Positions 34,582 through 43,038 of a DNA stretch of 64,000 nt are shown piece after piece (the first letter of the stretch is position 1; each line of letters begins with the position of its first letter). Both the position numbers and the translations under genes were made by a program. The notes below the pieces were generated by a model, which was not told the DNA's origin, made no database searches, and saw nothing but the letters and a program-made list of their open reading frames with translations. This DNA is from Hallerella sp964397425 (lineage in GTDB: Bacteria; Fibrobacterota; Fibrobacteria; Fibrobacterales; Fibrobacteraceae). The DNA lies in assembly GCA_964397425.1 (NCBI GenBank), contig CAYNID010000002.1, forward strand, positions 124,001 to 188,000. Direction: 5' to 3'.

Positions 34582-34797
34582 ATGAGACTTAACCGCGACA
34601 AAAGATATCAAATCAAAGCCCTGTTGAATGTTGGACTGCTCCAAAAAGACATCGCGAATCAGGTCGGAATGACTCCGGGAGCGCTCTCGAAGGAACTGAA
34701 CCGCAACGGAGGAAGGGATAAGTACGACCCCGACAGGGCGGACAGGAGGGCCCGCAAACTGGCGAGGGCTGAAGTCAAATGGAGCCCGTGGAAGGAG
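34582..34797 (+). pseudogene. IS30-family transposase, N-terminal fragment
   Basis: From ATG 34582: MRLNRDKRYQIKALLNVGLL, then QKDIANQVGMTPGALSKELN and a basic RADRRARKLA segment. This is the IS30-type N-terminal helix-turn-helix. Coding sequence stops after about 72 residues where the IS256 inverted repeat begins at 34798; the DDE catalytic core is absent. The frame continues by chance to 34851. Confidence 0.75.
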
Positions 34798-35686
34798 TGT
34801 AAACTAAACTGTGTCATCGTTGAACATTCGATTGCTGCTCAAAGGCTATAAAATTTTGAAGCGGTCCTCAAACCTGATGCACGGCTGTTGAGCAATCAGC
34901 GCCCAATTTGCCAAAGGAGAGGTCCATTTCTTCTTGATATTGCGATAGGCAAGATAGACCAGCTTGACGAGCGAGTCGTCTGACGCGAACACGCCCTTGG
35001 TCTTCGTCACCTTAAATCCTTGAACCCGTTACGGTCAACGCCGATGACGTTGTAAACGGCGTTGACCGTCATGGCGGCGCCCTTTTCGTCTTTGACCTTG
35101 TAATGGACCGCGTCGAGCCAGACGTCTTCGAGGCTGCGGTTTCGCCAGGACTGGATTTCAGGCCAGACCTTGTCCGTGATACGGCTGATGGTTGCCGCGG
35201 AGATGGAACTGCCGTAGTTTTCCTCGATGAACTCGCTTATGTCGCGGGTGCTCTGCCCTGTGGCGTAAAGGCTGATGATCTTGTCGGACAGGCCTTCCGC
35301 GAGGATGGTTTCGCGCTTCTTGACGACTTCGGGTTCAAAGGAGCCGTCCCTGTCCCTCGGCGTTTCGATTTCAACGGGACCATACTCGCTTTGGACGGTC
35401 TTCCGCATTTTCCCGTTGCGGCGGTCCTTGCCTCCGTCGCCCTTGTTCTCGGCAAGATGTCCGTCCATTTCGGCGTCAAGGGCCTTGTTCAGGAACTCCT
35501 CGAGCATAAAGTGGAAGGCTCCGTTTTTGCCGAATAGAGGTTCTCCCTTGCGGAACTGGTCCTTGGCCTTGGCCATCATCGCTTTGGTTTCTTCTTCTGT
35601 CATAGTCACAATCCTTTCCTTACATTATAGTAAGGTTTTAGTGGGTGGGGGTTGGGTGTTCAGGATGTGACACAGTTCAGTTTACA
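34798..35686 (-). mobile_element. internally deleted IS256-family element
   Basis: 889 bp between TGTAAACTAAACTGTGTCA (34798-34816) and its inverted partner TGACACAGTTCAGTTTACA (35668-35686), 18 of 19 positions matching. Intact members are about 1.3 kb. Flanking bases do not form a target duplication (GGAAGGAG on the left, GACTCGCT on the right), which suggests rearrangement after insertion. The element marks the left edge of the foreign island. Confidence 0.82.
34846..35609 (-). pseudogene. IS256-family (mutator-type) transposase, deletion derivative
   Basis: The N-terminal 200 residues (FMLEEFLNKALDAEMDGHL, GNGKMRK-type region, TGQSTRDISEF, YNVIGVDRNGFKDL) end at a stop at 35007. The C-terminal end VTKTKGVFASDDSLVKLVYL through RFEDRFKIL follows in another frame to 34846. 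The central catalytic part, about 150 residues with the later acidic residues, is missing. It cannot transpose by itself. Confidence 0.85.
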
Positions 35687-35822
35687 GACTCGCTGACTTA
35701 ACAGAATTTGCATCATTAACGCATCCGTGTAGGTCAGATATATTTCTATAGCTATCTATACCGACACACAAAGCTTTTCGCATATTGTTTCACCTTGCAA
35801 TTTCTAAAATTCCTTCATACAT
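35687..35822. other. left flank of the foreign island
   Basis: 136 bp between the IS256 end and the HNH gene stop. AT-rich, with GATATATTTCTATAGC-like sequence. No gene and no copy of the guaA 3' end was found here. Confidence 0.4.
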
Positions 35823-36533
35823 TTATTTCAAATGTTCGTGTAGAATTTTCTTTATGGTTGCTTGTGCCGTTTCTTCACCAGCCAAACTAACCAATCGATT
35901 ATAATCTTCTATTTCATCACCAGTAAATATGATAGATATGGCTTTTTTTACTCGCTCTGCAATATGATCATAAGATTCGGGATGTGCCCAAAAGCAGCGT
36001 AAACAAAAATCTTTATCTTTCTTCTCCCAATTTATACAGTGCTCACATGTCCATGACTTAGCTCTATTGGCAGAAGGGCTAAGGAGCATGAAATATTCAA
36101 TGTCCTTTTCATCATGCTCTCCGCCAATTTCATAGGGAACTCTGTGGTCAACCTGCAGAATAGCATCATCCATTTTTTCGAGATAGATAAAGCATTTTGC
36201 ACCATATTTTTCAATCAAAGCCTGTTTTAACGCTTTTGATAATACTGTTCGACCAGATGCTTTAGACAGTGAGTTTTTTGCATCATTTGGATTCCCAAAT
36301 TTATATGCTGCAATACTTCTTCCATCCGTGCCTTGCACTCTGTACGTTACAAGTGGAATACCGTATTCTCTAACATCTCGGATGGCTCTGGGGGGATGAT
36401 TATATCCATAAACATCCCTTAATTCCTGAGATGTAATGTACCCATTTTCCAAAATATGCTGAATAACAGTGCGTGGCCTTTTTGCAGTTACCGATTCCAG
36501 TAATGCAAGAAATTCGCTTGAATATTCACTCAT
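35823..36533 (-). CDS. HNH-type restriction endonuclease
   Basis: 236 residues. The N-terminal third looks like a winged-helix (TVIQHILENGYITSQELRDVY). The HNH nuclease follows: LQVDHRVPYEIGGEHD near 127, SANRAKSWTCEHC near 153 and CLRC near 176, with cysteines that probably hold zinc. It is translated from the same message as the upstream methyltransferase (4-bp overlap), which identifies it as the nuclease of a type II system. The recognition site is unknown. Confidence 0.8.
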   Translation of the reverse strand: MSEYSSEFLALLESVTAKRPRTVIQHILENGYITSQELRDVYGYNHPPRAIRDVREYGIPLVTYRVQGTDGRSIAAYKFGNPNDAKNSLSKASGRTVLSKALKQALIEKYGAKCFIYLEKMDDAILQVDHRVPYEIGGEHDEKDIEYFMLLSPSANRAKSWTCEHCINWEKKDKDFCLRCFWAHPESYDHIAERVKKAISIIFTGDEIEDYNRLVSLAGEETAQATIKKILHEHLK

Positions 36534-37438
36534 GCCATTGTCTCCAATAAGGGTAATTGTTGAGGGATGCTGTTAAAAGCAGGTAACAATGCCTCGCTTA
36601 CATATAACGCCTCGAATGTTATTGACTTTTTTCCCAACAGCAATGCTTGACTGGACAGTCCAGCATTAAGCATAAATTTCTGGCAATGTAGACTTGAAGG
36701 AAGTTCTTCGCCATACTCCTTTCCACCACATTCTCCATCATAGCTAATCAAATAATCAACGCCTTTTTGCTCAAGTATTTTGATAGATTCGGCAAATTCA
36801 TCAAATGAAACCCCCGCAAAGTATCGGTTATCCCGTACATTACTAACGCCTTGATATGGAGGATCCATATAAACTAAATCACCTGGCTGAACTATTTCTA
36901 AGACATCATGGTAATCAAGAGATGAAAAAGTGGTTTTCCCTTTCATGAGGCATGAGATAGAATAAACATTAGCCGCAAGTGTTTTAGGATTGGTTCCATG
37001 CCTGCGTTTATCGGGGGATTGATTGAAGTTGCCGTTTTTACTATATCTGACAGCACCTTTTACACATCGAGCTAAGAGATATAGCATATTTGCTGGAGTA
37101 TCTTCCCCATTGTTAAATCGCTCTCTTACTTCATAAAAATGCTGGATATGATTTTCTTCAAACAAGAATTGTTCTTTCCAGACGGATGAGTAATCTTCAA
37201 CTAACTTGCCAGGATTTTCGATTGCTTCTTTCAATAGCTTGACAAGGGGGGCATTCAAATCATTGATATAAAATGACTCGGTTCTATGTTCATAAGCGGC
37301 CGCTATACTTATAGCAGCCATTCCGGCAAATGGTTCAACTAATCTATTAAATCTCTTGGGCATATAATCAAGAATCTGCGAAGCAAGCATCCTTTTAGAA
37401 CCTTGATACTGCACAATGTGAGGTATTTTCCCGTTCAT
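36530..37438 (-). CDS. D12-class adenine DNA methyltransferase
   Basis: 302 residues. Alpha-class order: QYQGSKRMLASQIL near 10, motif I EPFAGMAAISIA near 36 and catalytic DPPYQGVS near 192. The FAGMA motif replaces the usual FxGxG. It lies 2 bp after the XRE regulator and overlaps the HNH nuclease gene. It differs from the GATC methyltransferase at 13918, so this is a second, separate R-M system. Confidence 0.87.
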   Translation of the reverse strand: MNGKIPHIVQYQGSKRMLASQILDYMPKRFNRLVEPFAGMAAISIAAAYEHRTESFYINDLNAPLVKLLKEAIENPGKLVEDYSSVWKEQFLFEENHIQHFYEVRERFNNGEDTPANMLYLLARCVKGAVRYSKNGNFNQSPDKRRHGTNPKTLAANVYSISCLMKGKTTFSSLDYHDVLEIVQPGDLVYMDPPYQGVSNVRDNRYFAGVSFDEFAESIKILEQKGVDYLISYDGECGGKEYGEELPSSLHCQKFMLNAGLSSQALLLGKKSITFEALYVSEALLPAFNSIPQQLPLLETMA

Positions 37439-37440
37439 TA

Positions 37441-37650
37441 TTAAACCTCCAATCGCTTAAATTCAACGATATCTCCCAAATCACACTCTAAAGTGTTGCA
37501 AATTTTACAAAGACTCTCCATAGATACAAATTCGTTCTTCCCCATTTTAGCTAAAACATTGAAGCTGATACCTGCGGCATCTTTCAACTCAGTACGATTC
37601 ATTTTTTTGTCAATAAGCACTTTCCAAAGCTTATCATAACTGACGGACAT
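37441..37650 (-). CDS. XRE-family regulator of the HNH R-M system
   Basis: 69 residues from the ATG at 37650, which has GGAG 8 bp upstream. YozG/Cro-like HTH: KVLIDKKMNRTELKDAAGIS then FNVLAKMGKNEFVSMESLCKIC. It is the first gene of an XRE-methyltransferase-nuclease message, the order of a controller (C-protein) system that delays nuclease expression. A longer open frame to 37764 runs through the promoter and is not used. Confidence 0.78.
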   Translation of the reverse strand: MSVSYDKLWKVLIDKKMNRTELKDAAGISFNVLAKMGKNEFVSMESLCKICNTLECDLGDIVEFKRLEV

Positions 37651-37684
37651 AGCCATTTCTCCATTCAATGTCGTATTCAAAGTA

Positions 37685-37713
37685 ATTATAGCAGAATCAA
37701 CACGAAGTTTCAA
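37685..37713 (-). promoter_or_regulatory. sigma-70 promoter of the XRE-MTase-HNH operon
   Basis: TTGAAA and TATAAT with a 17-bp spacer on the minus strand, 35 bp upstream of the regulator start. Confidence 0.8.
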
Positions 37714-37760
37714 GAGATTCTCACAAAAGCATGAGTATATTTGGGTGAAAGTTGAGTGTA

Positions 37761-37964
37761 TCACCCGTGGAATCGTTTTTCTCCACAGGTGACTGGCAAT
37801 TCGCTTCCGAGCGGCTTATGTTCCGTTACCGCTTTCAAATATTTCTCAGGATCGCCATTCAAAATGAGGTCGGTGTATTCCAGCGGCGCATTGCAGATTA
37901 GATAATCCGGTTCTGATCTTCCGTACATATTGTCCGCAATGTTAAGAAAATTCTTGCGAAGCAT
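37761..37964 (-). pseudogene. short orphan fragment, probably truncated gene
   Basis: 67 codons with protein-like composition (MYGRSEPDYLICNAPLEYTD...). It lacks a clear Shine-Dalgarno site and ends at residues HG next to the HNH-operon promoter. It looks like a piece of a longer foreign gene. Family not recognised. Confidence 0.4.
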
Positions 37965-37984
37965 GGAAAGCGGTGATAGAAAAA

Positions 37985-38014
37985 TTCACAAAGTTTCGCT
38001 ACAATTACTATATA
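37985..38014 (+). promoter_or_regulatory. promoter of the tetR gene
   Basis: TTCACA, 18-bp spacer, TATATA. It lies inside the longer open frame beginning at 37973, which argues for a downstream start codon. Confidence 0.55.
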
Positions 38015-38062
38015 GACATGATGTGTTTGACCACACAAGGGGGGATGGGTTTGAAGGACGGT

Positions 38063-38626
38063 ATGAAACAGCAGATCGCGCAGAAATTCACCGAGCTGCT
38101 GATGGAAAAGCCTCTGGAACAGATTACGGTGAAGGAGCTTGCCGAAGCTCTGGGAATTTCCAGGCAAACATTTTACTACTACTTCCATGACATCTACGAA
38201 ATTGTCGAGTGGATATTTGAAACGGAGAGTGAGATTATCCTTTCCGGCTGCAGCACGATTGACAGCTGGCAGCTGGGGTATATTCTGATGATGCAGTGGG
38301 TGCAAAATCATCGCCGTCTCGTCCTTAGCTGTTACCGCTCCATCCGGAAGGACTATGTGGAAAATTTTATGAATCGCATCCTGTATCCGTATATCCAGGA
38401 GGTTGTGAAGGAACAATCCCGTGGGATGCAGGTAATCGACCAGCAGATAGAATTCATTTCACGGTTTTTCACCCTGGCCATCAACGCCACTTCCCTGGAT
38501 TGGATATGCAAGGGGATGTCCGACAATCCCTGCGATTTGGCAGAGCAGGTAAACATTCTCATAAAAGGGGACTTCAAAAAAGCCCTGCGAAACTTCGAAC
38601 AGGAAAATAAGAAACGTGGTTTTTAA
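38063..38626 (+). CDS. TetR/AcrR-family regulator
   Basis: 187 residues if started at 38063 (GAAGG 5 bp upstream); starts at 38045 or 37973 are also in frame. HTH: TVKELAEALGISRQTFYYYF near residues 22-41. The C-terminal ligand domain is of the DhaS-like type. It precedes the oleate hydratase gene in the same direction by 108 bp; fatty-acid-responsive control of that gene is the natural inference. Confidence 0.82.
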   Translation: MKQQIAQKFTELLMEKPLEQITVKELAEALGISRQTFYYYFHDIYEIVEWIFETESEIILSGCSTIDSWQLGYILMMQWVQNHRRLVLSCYRSIRKDYVENFMNRILYPYIQEVVKEQSRGMQVIDQQIEFISRFFTLAINATSLDWICKGMSDNPCDLAEQVNILIKGDFKKALRNFEQENKKRGF

Positions 38627-38637
38627 CAAAGGGGCTT

Positions 38638-38662
38638 AAGTGTAAAAACAAAACTGACACTT
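38638..38662. promoter_or_regulatory. inverted repeat between tetR and oleate hydratase
   Basis: AAGTGT and ACACTT arms separated by 13 bp, 73 bp upstream of the hydratase start. It is a candidate TetR operator. Confidence 0.4.
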
Positions 38663-38734
38663 TGGCTTTCTGTCTATTTCCGCGAACCGTTTTTTCCTTT
38701 ATTCTGGGATTATCACAGAAAAGGAGGAAATGTT

Positions 38735-40504
38735 GTGTATTATACCAACGGAAATTACGCGGCCTTCGCAAAGGCCAGAAAGCCGGAGGGGGTGGAAGGC
38801 CGGAAAGCTTACATCGTCGTCGGCGGTCTGGCAGGCCTGTCCGCGGCGGTTTTTCTGATTCGGGACGGCCAAATGCCCGGGGAGAATATCACCGTTCTGG
38901 AGGAATTGAAGCTTCCCGGCGGCGGTGTGGACGGCATCAAGGACCAGAAACTGGGCTATATCATCCGGGGCGGCCGGGAGATGGAGAACCATTTTGAGTG
39001 CCTGTGGGATTTGTACCGCTCGATTCCCTCCCTGAAAAATCCGGGGCAGTCGGTGCTGGATGAGTTTTACTATCTGAATATGGATGACCCCTCCTCCTCC
39101 CCCGTGCGTGTAACCGAGAACCGGGGGCAGGATGCCCATACCCTTCATAAATTCACGCTGACCGATAAGGCCCTGCTGGAAATCTCCGCTTTGGTTCTGA
39201 CCCCGGAGGAGAAGCTCAATGGCAAGAAAATCACCGACGTATTCAGCCAGGACTTTTTCGCATCCAATTTCTGGCTGTTCTGGCGGTCCATGTTTGCCTT
39301 TGAGGATTGGCACAGCGCCATGGAAATGCGCCGCTATCTGACCCGGTTCATTCATCATACCCGGAATCTCACAGACCTTTCCTGCCTGAAATTCACCACC
39401 TACAATCAGTATGAGTCCCTCATTCTCCCGATGATTGCCTACCTGAAAAAGCACGGCGTACAATTCCGGTACAACGCGGTTGTCTCCAATGTGTGCTTCC
39501 GCGTGGAAAATGGGAAGAAGACCGCCACGAAAATTGTCATGGCGGAAAACTCTGGCGTAGCGGATATCCCACTGTCCGAAGAAGATTTGGTATTCGTAAC
39601 CCTTGGCTGCAATACGGAAAACTCCGCCTATGGTGACCAGTATCACGCCCCGGTGGTGCCGGAGGGAATTGGCCCCTCCTGGGAGCTGTGGGAGAACATC
39701 GCCGCCCAGGACAAAAGCTTTGGCAATCCGAAGAAGTTTTATGGAGATGTCCGGGGCTCCAACTGGGAATCCGCGACCATCACCTGCCTGGATGACACGA
39801 TTCCCGCCTATATCCGCAAGCTGACGGGACGGGACCCCTACAGCGGCAAAATCGTCACCGGCGGTCCGATTACCGCGAAGGATTCCGGCTGGCTGATGAG
39901 CTGGACGGTCAGCCGCCAGCCCCACTATGCCCTGCAGCAGCCCCATGAGCTGGTGGCCTGGGTCTACGGCCTGTTTTCCGATACCCAGGGGGATTTCGTG
40001 AAAAAACCCATGGCGGAATGTACAGGCCTTGAAATCTGTGAGGAATGGCTCTACCATATCGGTGTGCCGGAGGGAGAAATTGAAGAGCTTGCCAGAAACC
40101 ATGCCGTTACCATTCCCTGTATGATGCCCTATGTCACCTCCTACTTTATGGTGCGGGATGTGGCGGACAGACCCCAGGTGGTGCCTGATGGTGCCCGCAA
40201 CTTTGCCTTTATCGGAGAACACGTGGAGACGCCCAGAGATACCGTGTTCACCACCGAATACGCCGTGCGGACAGGCATGGAAGCGGTCTACACCCTTCTG
40301 GCACTGGACCGTGGCGTGCCGGAGGTGTTTGCCTCCTGCTACGATGTCCGGGCGCTGCTGGATGCCACCGCCGGACTGATGGACGGGCGCAAAATCACCG
40401 ACATGAAACTGGGCTTTGTGGAGCGGATTGCCCTGGACGCGGTGCTGAAACGCACCGGTGGCACCGTGATAGAGGATATGCTGAAAAGCTATGGCTTGAT
40501 TTAA
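38735..40504 (+). CDS. ohyA: oleate hydratase
   Basis: 589 residues with a GTG start fixed by AAGGAGG 8 bp upstream. FAD-dependent enzyme that adds water to the cis-9 double bond of oleic and linoleic acid (formerly myosin-cross-reactive antigen). FAD-binding YIVVGGLAGLSAAVFLIRDG is near 26-45, followed by RGGREMENHFECLWDLY and WRSMFAFEDWHSAMEMRRY. C-terminal GEHVETPRDTVFTTEYAVRTGMEA is the second cofactor region. In gut bacteria it detoxifies unsaturated fatty acids. Its GC-rich codon use differs both from host genes and from its island neighbours, so it is probably a separate acquisition. Confidence 0.93.
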   Translation: MYYTNGNYAAFAKARKPEGVEGRKAYIVVGGLAGLSAAVFLIRDGQMPGENITVLEELKLPGGGVDGIKDQKLGYIIRGGREMENHFECLWDLYRSIPSLKNPGQSVLDEFYYLNMDDPSSSPVRVTENRGQDAHTLHKFTLTDKALLEISALVLTPEEKLNGKKITDVFSQDFFASNFWLFWRSMFAFEDWHSAMEMRRYLTRFIHHTRNLTDLSCLKFTTYNQYESLILPMIAYLKKHGVQFRYNAVVSNVCFRVENGKKTATKIVMAENSGVADIPLSEEDLVFVTLGCNTENSAYGDQYHAPVVPEGIGPSWELWENIAAQDKSFGNPKKFYGDVRGSNWESATITCLDDTIPAYIRKLTGRDPYSGKIVTGGPITAKDSGWLMSWTVSRQPHYALQQPHELVAWVYGLFSDTQGDFVKKPMAECTGLEICEEWLYHIGVPEGEIEELARNHAVTIPCMMPYVTSYFMVRDVADRPQVVPDGARNFAFIGEHVETPRDTVFTTEYAVRTGMEAVYTLLALDRGVPEVFASCYDVRALLDATAGLMDGRKITDMKLGFVERIALDAVLKRTGGTVIEDMLKSYGLI

Positions 40505-40505
40505 T

Positions 40506-40545
40506 CAAAAAAGAGGCCCCGCAAAACAGCGTGGCCTCTTTCTTC
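40506..40545 (+). terminator. terminator of oleate hydratase
   Basis: AAAGAGGCC/GGCCTCTTT stem with a 15-nt loop and TCTTCTTCTT tail. Confidence 0.8.
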
Positions 40546-40667
40546 TTCTTATTTTTCATCGCTCATTTCATCAATCATTTTCTGCTGATAAATGAGCGAT
40601 GAAATGTTATAATAGGCGTGCGATCAGCCGCTCCAATTATGAAGGAGAGTCTATCAAATCTAACTTA

Positions 40668-41432
40668 TTATCTCTTTTTATAGATAATAAGCTCAGGATT
40701 TTTACCGTTTTCTTCGTAGGTGCTGATAAGGATAAAATCCATATTAGCGGCAATGCCAAAGCATCTGTTCCCGCCGAATTCACATTCAAGCTGATTGCCG
40801 AGATATGTAGCGTTATCGTCAAGAAATTTTACGATTTTTCCATTAGGCAGTCTGTATTCAAGGTTGATATAACTGCCTACAAGAGCGTTGAGTTTGGTGA
40901 GTTTCGGCATTCCCTCGATATTTAAGGCATTGATTTCTTCAATAAGAGCTTTTTTGAATTCCTCAAATGCTTTATTACCGCCAAGTTCTTCGTATCGCTT
41001 CCAATAGTCCAGTTTTGGAAGGGTCATTTTGAGATATTCACGCGCTTCTTTTTCCGAATAGTCCTCGTTGACCATATTTTTCACACAAACCTCAATTAAA
41101 TCGTCCATAGTACTGTACATATATTCGCCGTCAGCATAACACCATTTACAGTATTCTTCGTTGAAAAAGCCGTCTTTTTCCTTGCTTATAGTGGAGTCTT
41201 CAAGGGGCATACCACAGCATTGACAAATCAGTTGTCTTGGTGTACCGAGAAGCGTATTGATTGAAACATCAAACAATTTGGATAATAGTTTTAATGCTTC
41301 TGTGTTTGGTGTGGTATTCCCATTTTCCCAACGGGAAACGGCTTGACGGGTTACAAAGACTTTTTCCGCAAGTTCATCCTGTGACATACCTTTTTTATTT
41401 CTCAGCTCAAAAATAATATCTTTCGTTTCCAT
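40668..41432 (-). CDS. XRE-family HTH regulator with zinc-ribbon domain
   Basis: 254 residues. N-terminal HTH (MSQDELAEKVFVTRQAVSRWENG, about 15-37). A zinc ribbon CQCCGMPL...CKWC lies at about 70-97, followed by an unassigned alpha/beta domain (about 150-254). Such proteins are common in Clostridia. AGGAGGTGATGAC precedes the start. A palindrome over its own -10 region suggests autorepression. Its targets are unknown. Confidence 0.8.
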   Translation of the reverse strand: METKDIIFELRNKKGMSQDELAEKVFVTRQAVSRWENGNTTPNTEALKLLSKLFDVSINTLLGTPRQLICQCCGMPLEDSTISKEKDGFFNEEYCKWCYADGEYMYSTMDDLIEVCVKNMVNEDYSEKEAREYLKMTLPKLDYWKRYEELGGNKAFEEFKKALIEEINALNIEGMPKLTKLNALVGSYINLEYRLPNGKIVKFLDDNATYLGNQLECEFGGNRCFGIAANMDFILISTYEENGKNPELIIYKKR

Positions 41433-41449
41433 GTCATCACCTCCTTGGT

Positions 41450-41478
41450 ATTATACATTTGTATATTCAAATTGTAAA
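41450..41478 (-). promoter_or_regulatory. promoter and operator of the XRE/zinc-ribbon gene
   Basis: TTTACA, 17-bp spacer, TATAAT on the minus strand. The perfect palindrome TATACATTTGTATA (41452-41465) overlaps the -10 box and is a candidate autorepressor site. Confidence 0.75.
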
Positions 41479-41479
41479 G

Positions 41480-42289
41480 CAACTCGCTGTTGCTATCCGT
41501 TCGACATATTGGAACGGATTCTCTCTCAATCTCCCTATTTTCTCTTTTCATAACTTTTTGCATATACTTTCCCATTATCATTATATCTCCAAATCTTGCA
41601 TAATGTAGGGGTTTTTCTACACTTTTTTCTCTCCCTTTTCTCTCTTTTTCCTGGGAAAATAGGGGGGAGCTAAAATGAAGATATTAAATTTTAGCGGGTA
41701 TGAAAGTTAAAAATAATGGAGAAGAACGGGCTTTTCTTTACTTTTCCCTCCTATTTCTTGGGATGAAAACTAGAATAGTATGGGGGAGTCTTGGGAGTTG
41801 CAAGGTCAATAAATGTGCAAAAAACGACCTCATGCAGCTCAAAAACTGGGCTACACAAGGTCGCTGTTTTCTTAACTTTTCTCGGGAATTTCTTACGATG
41901 CAATTTTTCGCCTTTTAGATGGAAAAACTGGCTGTTCGAAGTTGCCCGATTTCATTTTCCTTATTCCCACTCGCTTACGAAATCTGTCTCTGGTATCCAG
42001 AAGTGCGAATTTGGGGCAGTTTTCTGTCCATTTAGGCTTGGTTTTCTGCGTTTTTCTCCCTGTTCTCAGTGGTCTCAGGGCTGTTGTCCTCATTTTGACC
42101 TCGTAGTTTGTCCTCGCTCAACCGGGGTATCCGGGTGTATGAGCGACTTGGAGTAATGAGGCCTGTCTCTGAAATCTCTCGGGTGGCTTGTGAGTGCGGA
42201 TTTTTCTCACGAGCCAAAACGCATTATTGCCGGTGATGGTTTCAACTGGCTTGCAAGTAAGAGTAAAGATGATAGGAGGTTAGAAAACG
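41480..42289. other. 810-bp region of the island without a supported gene
   Basis: Several short frames on both strands (41700-41918, 41791-42156, 41893-42093) lack Shine-Dalgarno sites and family motifs. The sequence looks like degraded mobile-element DNA. No tRNA or group II intron core was recognised. Confidence 0.45.
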
Positions 42290-42550
42290 ATGACCAGACC
42301 ACTAAAAGCGCCTCAAGTCCGGCATTACATTGAAAGACTTAGACGAGTAAAATACCGCCAATTTGATTGTAGCTTTACATATGATTCCAGGTCTTATGAA
42401 TTGTTGGACGAGCTATTCGAGCTACTAAGTCAAATTGAGACAACCGGCAAAAACAAAGCATGGGCATTTTGGCTCACAGAAGATCGCGGCAGTATTGAAG
42501 ACTTTGGAGACTACAATGAATACCACGAATTTGTTTCCTTGTTCTTATAA
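42290..42550 (+). CDS. small island protein, family unknown
   Basis: 86 residues with a strong AGGAGG Shine-Dalgarno site 10 bp upstream. Acidic, with Tyr/Phe-rich C-terminus (DFGDYNEYHEFVSLFL). No motif is recognised. Its 3' end overlaps the convergent HTH gene by 6 bp. Confidence 0.55.
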   Translation: MTRPLKAPQVRHYIERLRRVKYRQFDCSFTYDSRSYELLDELFELLSQIETTGKNKAWAFWLTEDRGSIEDFGDYNEYHEFVSLFL

Positions 42551-42745
42551 GCCGGCATTTTCTTCGCTCCTTTCTGCTCCGTAGAGCCGTTCATTGAAAT
42601 ACTGACGGTTGACCCGTCCTGCAATGGTGATATAGCCTTTCGCCTCCAGCTCTTTGTTGAGCTTGCGCATCAGCTTGTATGCGTGGGATTCCGAAATCTC
42701 CAGCACCCTTGCAACTTCCTCCACTCTGATGAATTTCTTCTCCAT
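42545..42745 (-). CDS. small excisionase-like helix-turn-helix protein
   Basis: 66 residues; AAAGGAGG 7 bp upstream. HTH: IRVEEVARVLEISESHAYKL (about 6-25), then a basic wing with GYITIAGRVNRQYF. Size and fold fit excisionases or small regulators of integrative elements. It is transcribed from a perfect promoter divergent from the XRE gene at 43039. Confidence 0.65.
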   Translation of the reverse strand: MEKKFIRVEEVARVLEISESHAYKLMRKLNKELEAKGYITIAGRVNRQYFNERLYGAERSEENAGL

Positions 42746-42871
42746 TAAAATCCTCCTTTTCCTGATTTTTGATATACTTGTCCTTATTTAGTGTCGGATA
42801 CTTTCTGACCGCCTTCCGATTTGCCCGGGCGGACACACCATGACTGTGATGTGCGACAGGTATTCATTTGG

Positions 42872-42935
42872 CAAACTTAACTGTAATTGTTTAAGTTTGT
42901 ATCAGCATTATACTAAACAAATTCCGTTATGTCAA
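42872..42935 (-). promoter_or_regulatory. promoter and operator of the excisionase-like gene
   Basis: TTGACA (42930-42935), 17-bp spacer, TATAAT (42907-42912) on the minus strand: a consensus sigma-70 promoter. Just downstream, CAAACTTAA-N10-TTAAGTTTG (42872-42899) is a perfect inverted repeat covering the expected transcription start, a likely repressor site. Confidence 0.82.
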
Positions 42936-42977
42936 GAGGCTTTCAAGAAAATATTAAACTTATTTATTTAGGTTATC

Positions 42978-43007
42978 TTGACAGCGACTAAACATATATG
43001 CTATAAT
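42978..43007 (+). promoter_or_regulatory. promoter of the XRE gene at 43039
   Basis: TTGACA, 18-bp spacer, TATAAT, followed by AAGGAG at 43024. With the divergent promoter 43 bp away it forms a repressor/excisionase-type switch region. Confidence 0.82.
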
Positions 43008-43038
43008 CATCGCAGCGATACATAAGGAGTGTAGAGTT

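Noticed and set aside
41480..42289. Group II intron or structured RNA in the gene-free part of the island
   Set aside because: No domain V-like hairpin or reverse-transcriptase remnant could be recognised.
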